A program made the position numbers and the translations under genes. From assembly GCA_018672815.1 (NCBI GenBank), contig JABHDX010000029.1, forward strand, positions 1 to 37,282: a stretch of DNA of 37,282 nucleotides, read 5' to 3'. This DNA is from Gammaproteobacteria bacterium. GTDB taxonomy: Bacteria > Pseudomonadota > Gammaproteobacteria > UBA11654. The notes below the pieces were generated by a model that ran no database searches, was not told the DNA's origin, and worked only from the letters and a program-made list of their open reading frames with translations. Within the stretch, counting starts at the first letter, position 1, and every line of letters starts with the position of its first letter. Shown in pieces: positions 35,260-37,282 of this stretch.

Positions 35260-35265
35260 TATAAT
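35260..35265 (+). promoter_or_regulatory. Candidate -10 element for glmM
   Basis: A perfect TATAAT (35260-35265) lies 44 bp before the glmM ATG in the 110-bp ftsH-glmM gap. The -35 region at normal spacing (CTAGAT, 35237-35242) is poor, and no terminator for ftsH is visible. Chance is possible in such A/T-rich DNA. Confidence 0.35.
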
Positions 35266-35309
35266 GTAGTCAATTTTCATAATTAACTTAGTAAAATAAC
35301 ATAAATCGA

Positions 35310-36626
35310 ATGAAAGTATTTGGAACAGATGGAATAAGAGGCAAGGTTGGAGAACATCCAATGACGGTCACTTTTACTTCTGTATTTGCAAGTGCTATCT
35401 CTTCTGTGCTTGCACCAAAAGGTGGCACAGTCGTAATTGGCAAAGATACAAGAAGATCAGGCTACATGTTCGAATCTTCATTAGAATCAGCTTTTGTTGC
35501 TTCAGGTCTTGATGTAGTTTTGCTTGGTCCTCTTCCTTCACCAGCTATTGCAATCTACACCAAACAAACTAAAGCAAATCTAGGAATTATTATAAGCGCC
35601 TCACACAATTCATTTGAATACAATGGAATAAAAATAATTAATTCAAATGGTGAAAAAATTGATGCTCAATTGGAATACGAAATTGAAAAAAAACTTCTAG
35701 ATGAACCAATTACGCAAACATCTGAAAAGATAGGAAAAGCATCTAGATCTGCAAATTCTAGGGATATATATGAGTCATTTCTAACAAGTCTATTTAGTAC
35801 TAAAAAACCATTGTCAAATATCAAGATAGTTCTAGATTGCTCTAATGGTGCAGCCTACAAAGTAGCACCTAGTATTCTTTCATCACTTGGTGCTGAAATT
35901 ATACCAATAGCTTGTTCCCCTAATGGATTTAATATCAATATGAACTGTGGATCCACTAATCCCGAAACTATTAAGAATACAGTAAAAGCAGTAAATGCGG
36001 ATTTAGGTATCGCCTTAGATGGAGATGCTGACAGGGTTTTACTAATTGATGAAAAAGGCAATTGTCTAGATGGAGATCAAATACTGTACATGCTAGCAAT
36101 GATTAATAAAGAAAAAGAAAATTTTAACTCTAAGATTGTTGGAACCATACTTACTAACTCAGGGCTTGAGACTTCTTTAAAAAAACACAGCATACAACTA
36201 TATCGATCTGATGTGGGTGATAAACATGTTGTCGATATGATGAAAAAAACCGGATCATCCATTGGAGGTGAAACATCGGGACATATTATTAATTATGACT
36301 ATTCGCCTACAGGTGATGGTCTTATGACAGCATTATTGATACTAAAATATATAGTAGACAATAATAAAAAGATCGAAGATCTTCTTTTAGGATTGTCTCT
36401 TCTTCCACAATTCAATAAAAATATAAACATAGAAAATAAAAAGATTAGTCAATCATTAATTGATGCAACAAATGATAAAGCTTCAGAAATGTTAGATGAT
36501 GGTAGATTGATTATAAGGATGTCTGGAACAGAGCCAATTATTCGAGTGACAATAGAGTCTACAAATAAAGATTCATTTAAAACTATATTTAACTTCATTA
36601 CACAAGAGCTTCATACCAATGAATAA
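35310..36626 (+). CDS. glmM: Phosphoglucosamine mutase
   Basis: GlmM converts glucosamine-6-phosphate to glucosamine-1-phosphate for peptidoglycan and LPS. The 438-residue protein has the N-terminal FGTDGIRG motif (4-11), the phosphoserine loop ISASHN with Ser98, the metal loop DGDADR (237-242), the sugar-binding GETSGH and the phosphate-binding RMSGTEPIIRVT near the end. Length matches E. coli (445). Its last codons overlap tpiA by 8 bp. Confidence 0.98.
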   Translation: MKVFGTDGIRGKVGEHPMTVTFTSVFASAISSVLAPKGGTVVIGKDTRRSGYMFESSLESAFVASGLDVVLLGPLPSPAIAIYTKQTKANLGIIISASHNSFEYNGIKIINSNGEKIDAQLEYEIEKKLLDEPITQTSEKIGKASRSANSRDIYESFLTSLFSTKKPLSNIKIVLDCSNGAAYKVAPSILSSLGAEIIPIACSPNGFNINMNCGSTNPETIKNTVKAVNADLGIALDGDADRVLLIDEKGNCLDGDQILYMLAMINKEKENFNSKIVGTILTNSGLETSLKKHSIQLYRSDVGDKHVVDMMKKTGSSIGGETSGHIINYDYSPTGDGLMTALLILKYIVDNNKKIEDLLLGLSLLPQFNKNINIENKKISQSLIDATNDKASEMLDDGRLIIRMSGTEPIIRVTIESTNKDSFKTIFNFITQELHTNE

Positions 36627-37282
36627 TATCTACATTGTTGCTAATTGGAAAATGAATGGTGACCAAATATTTAATGATCAATTGCTATTTTCAATAAAAC
36701 AAAATATCAATAACAATGATTCTGCACGGATGATTATTTGTCCTTCAATGCCATACCTAGAATTAGTCAACAGGAATTTACCAAATTATATTGCTATTGG
36801 TGCTCAAAATATAAGCCAATATGATAATGGGGCATTTACAGGTGAAACATCAGGAAAAATGCTTGCAGATTTAAATATTGACTACGTGATTATTGGCCAC
36901 TCTGAAAGAAGAGAATTATATAATGAAGACAATATAGACATTAGTGGTAAATTCACTAAAGCCATTGAGAATAATATAAAGCCAATACTATGTGTTGGAG
37001 AAACAATTGAACATCGTAATAGCGACAGCACATTTGACTATATTCATAAACAAATCGATAGCATTATAAAAAATAATACTTTAGAAGATCTAAAAGAGTT
37101 AATTATTGCCTATGAACCTATATGGGCTATTGGGACTGGGCAAACTGCTACACCAGAAATAGCAGAAGAAGTTCACTCTTACATTAGAAATATGTTATTG
37201 AATGTCGATTCAGATTTAGCTATTAATACACCAATTCTGTACGGAGGAAGTGTTAATAGTGAAAATGCTGATAAACTATTCA
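36619..37282 (+). CDS. tpiA: Triose-phosphate isomerase (3' end beyond the window)
   Basis: TpiA interconverts glyceraldehyde-3-phosphate and dihydroxyacetone phosphate. The 221 visible codons include Asn9 and Lys11 (ANWKMN), the catalytic His94 (IIGHSERR), Glu166 (AYEPIWAIGTG, with the mobile loop following) and the phosphate-binding YGGSV at 208-212. About 30 residues are missing at the C-terminus. The ATG overlaps the glmM stop by 8 bp. The glmM-tpiA order usually leads on to secG and the nusA region. Confidence 0.97.
   Translation, partial: MNNIYIVANWKMNGDQIFNDQLLFSIKQNINNNDSARMIICPSMPYLELVNRNLPNYIAIGAQNISQYDNGAFTGETSGKMLADLNIDYVIIGHSERRELYNEDNIDISGKFTKAIENNIKPILCVGETIEHRNSDSTFDYIHKQIDSIIKNNTLEDLKELIIAYEPIWAIGTGQTATPEIAEEVHSYIRNMLLNVDSDLAINTPILYGGSVNSENADKLF

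Noticed and set aside
1..37282. CRISPR arrays, insertion sequences, toxin-antitoxin or phage defence genes
   Set aside because: No spaced direct repeats, transposase or defence-type domains were seen on either strand.

Overview
The window is chromosomal DNA of an A+T-rich gammaproteobacterium. By eye, roughly one third of bases are G+C. Housekeeping genes sit in gammaproteobacterial order: dnaX-recR, divergent rsgA/orn, smpB/ratA/bamE, hrcA-grpE-dnaK-dnaJ, carAB-greA-rlmE-ftsH and glmM-tpiA. Intergenic gaps are short, many genes overlap by 1-17 bp, and three convergent gene pairs share their stop codons. Several usual neighbours are absent from their expected places: ybaB, dapB, folP and fur/recN. 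Together this suggests a streamlined, small-genome aquatic lineage, perhaps SAR86-like. The taxon is an inference and was not tested.

Layout. Positions 1-533 hold the tail of an unidentified gene, a terminator and a minimal O6-alkylguanine-DNA methyltransferase. Positions 633-6375 hold an accessory metabolic block: a short-chain dehydrogenase, a membrane-anchored paraoxonase-like beta-propeller, a quinone-oxidoreductase-like enzyme and a Spinster-type MFS transporter, with an EthA-type Baeyer-Villiger monooxygenase pointing towards them. This gene set could oxidise a ketone to an ester or lactone and hydrolyse it. Positions 6521-12507 hold dnaX, recR, rsgA, orn, a MAPEG protein, a DUF1249 protein and an MFS exporter with a histidine-rich tail.

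Positions 12517-19502 all read on the minus strand: smpB, a secreted CbiX-like protein, the tmRNA gene, then a compact envelope operon (SYLF/Ysc84 protein, Tat-exported DUF1838 protein, two lipoproteins) leading into the periplasmic tail-specific protease prc. Trans-translation (tmRNA plus SmpB) therefore lies within 7 kb of a protease of the family that degrades such tags. Positions 19628-22602 hold a sodium:neurotransmitter symporter, ratA, bamE and nadK.

Positions 22632-27549 are the heat-shock operon. It encodes the repressor HrcA, but no CIRCE operator is visible; a sigma-32-like promoter precedes dnaK. Between dnaJ and carA lies a 350-bp gap with an unannotated 51-codon ORF, a hairpin over its stop codon, a possible antiterminator strand and a strong terminator ending only 20 bp before the carA start codon. 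This looks like transcription attenuation of carAB and is the strongest candidate here for undescribed regulation. The rest of the window is carA, carB, greA, rlmE, ftsH, glmM and the start of tpiA, which runs off the end.

Other points of note are an A9 slippery run in dnaX exactly where a gamma-like short form would end, a symporter whose conserved N-terminus lies upstream of any canonical start codon, and palindromes overlapping the promoters of both accessory transcription units. No tRNA, rRNA, insertion sequence, phage gene or CRISPR array was seen.
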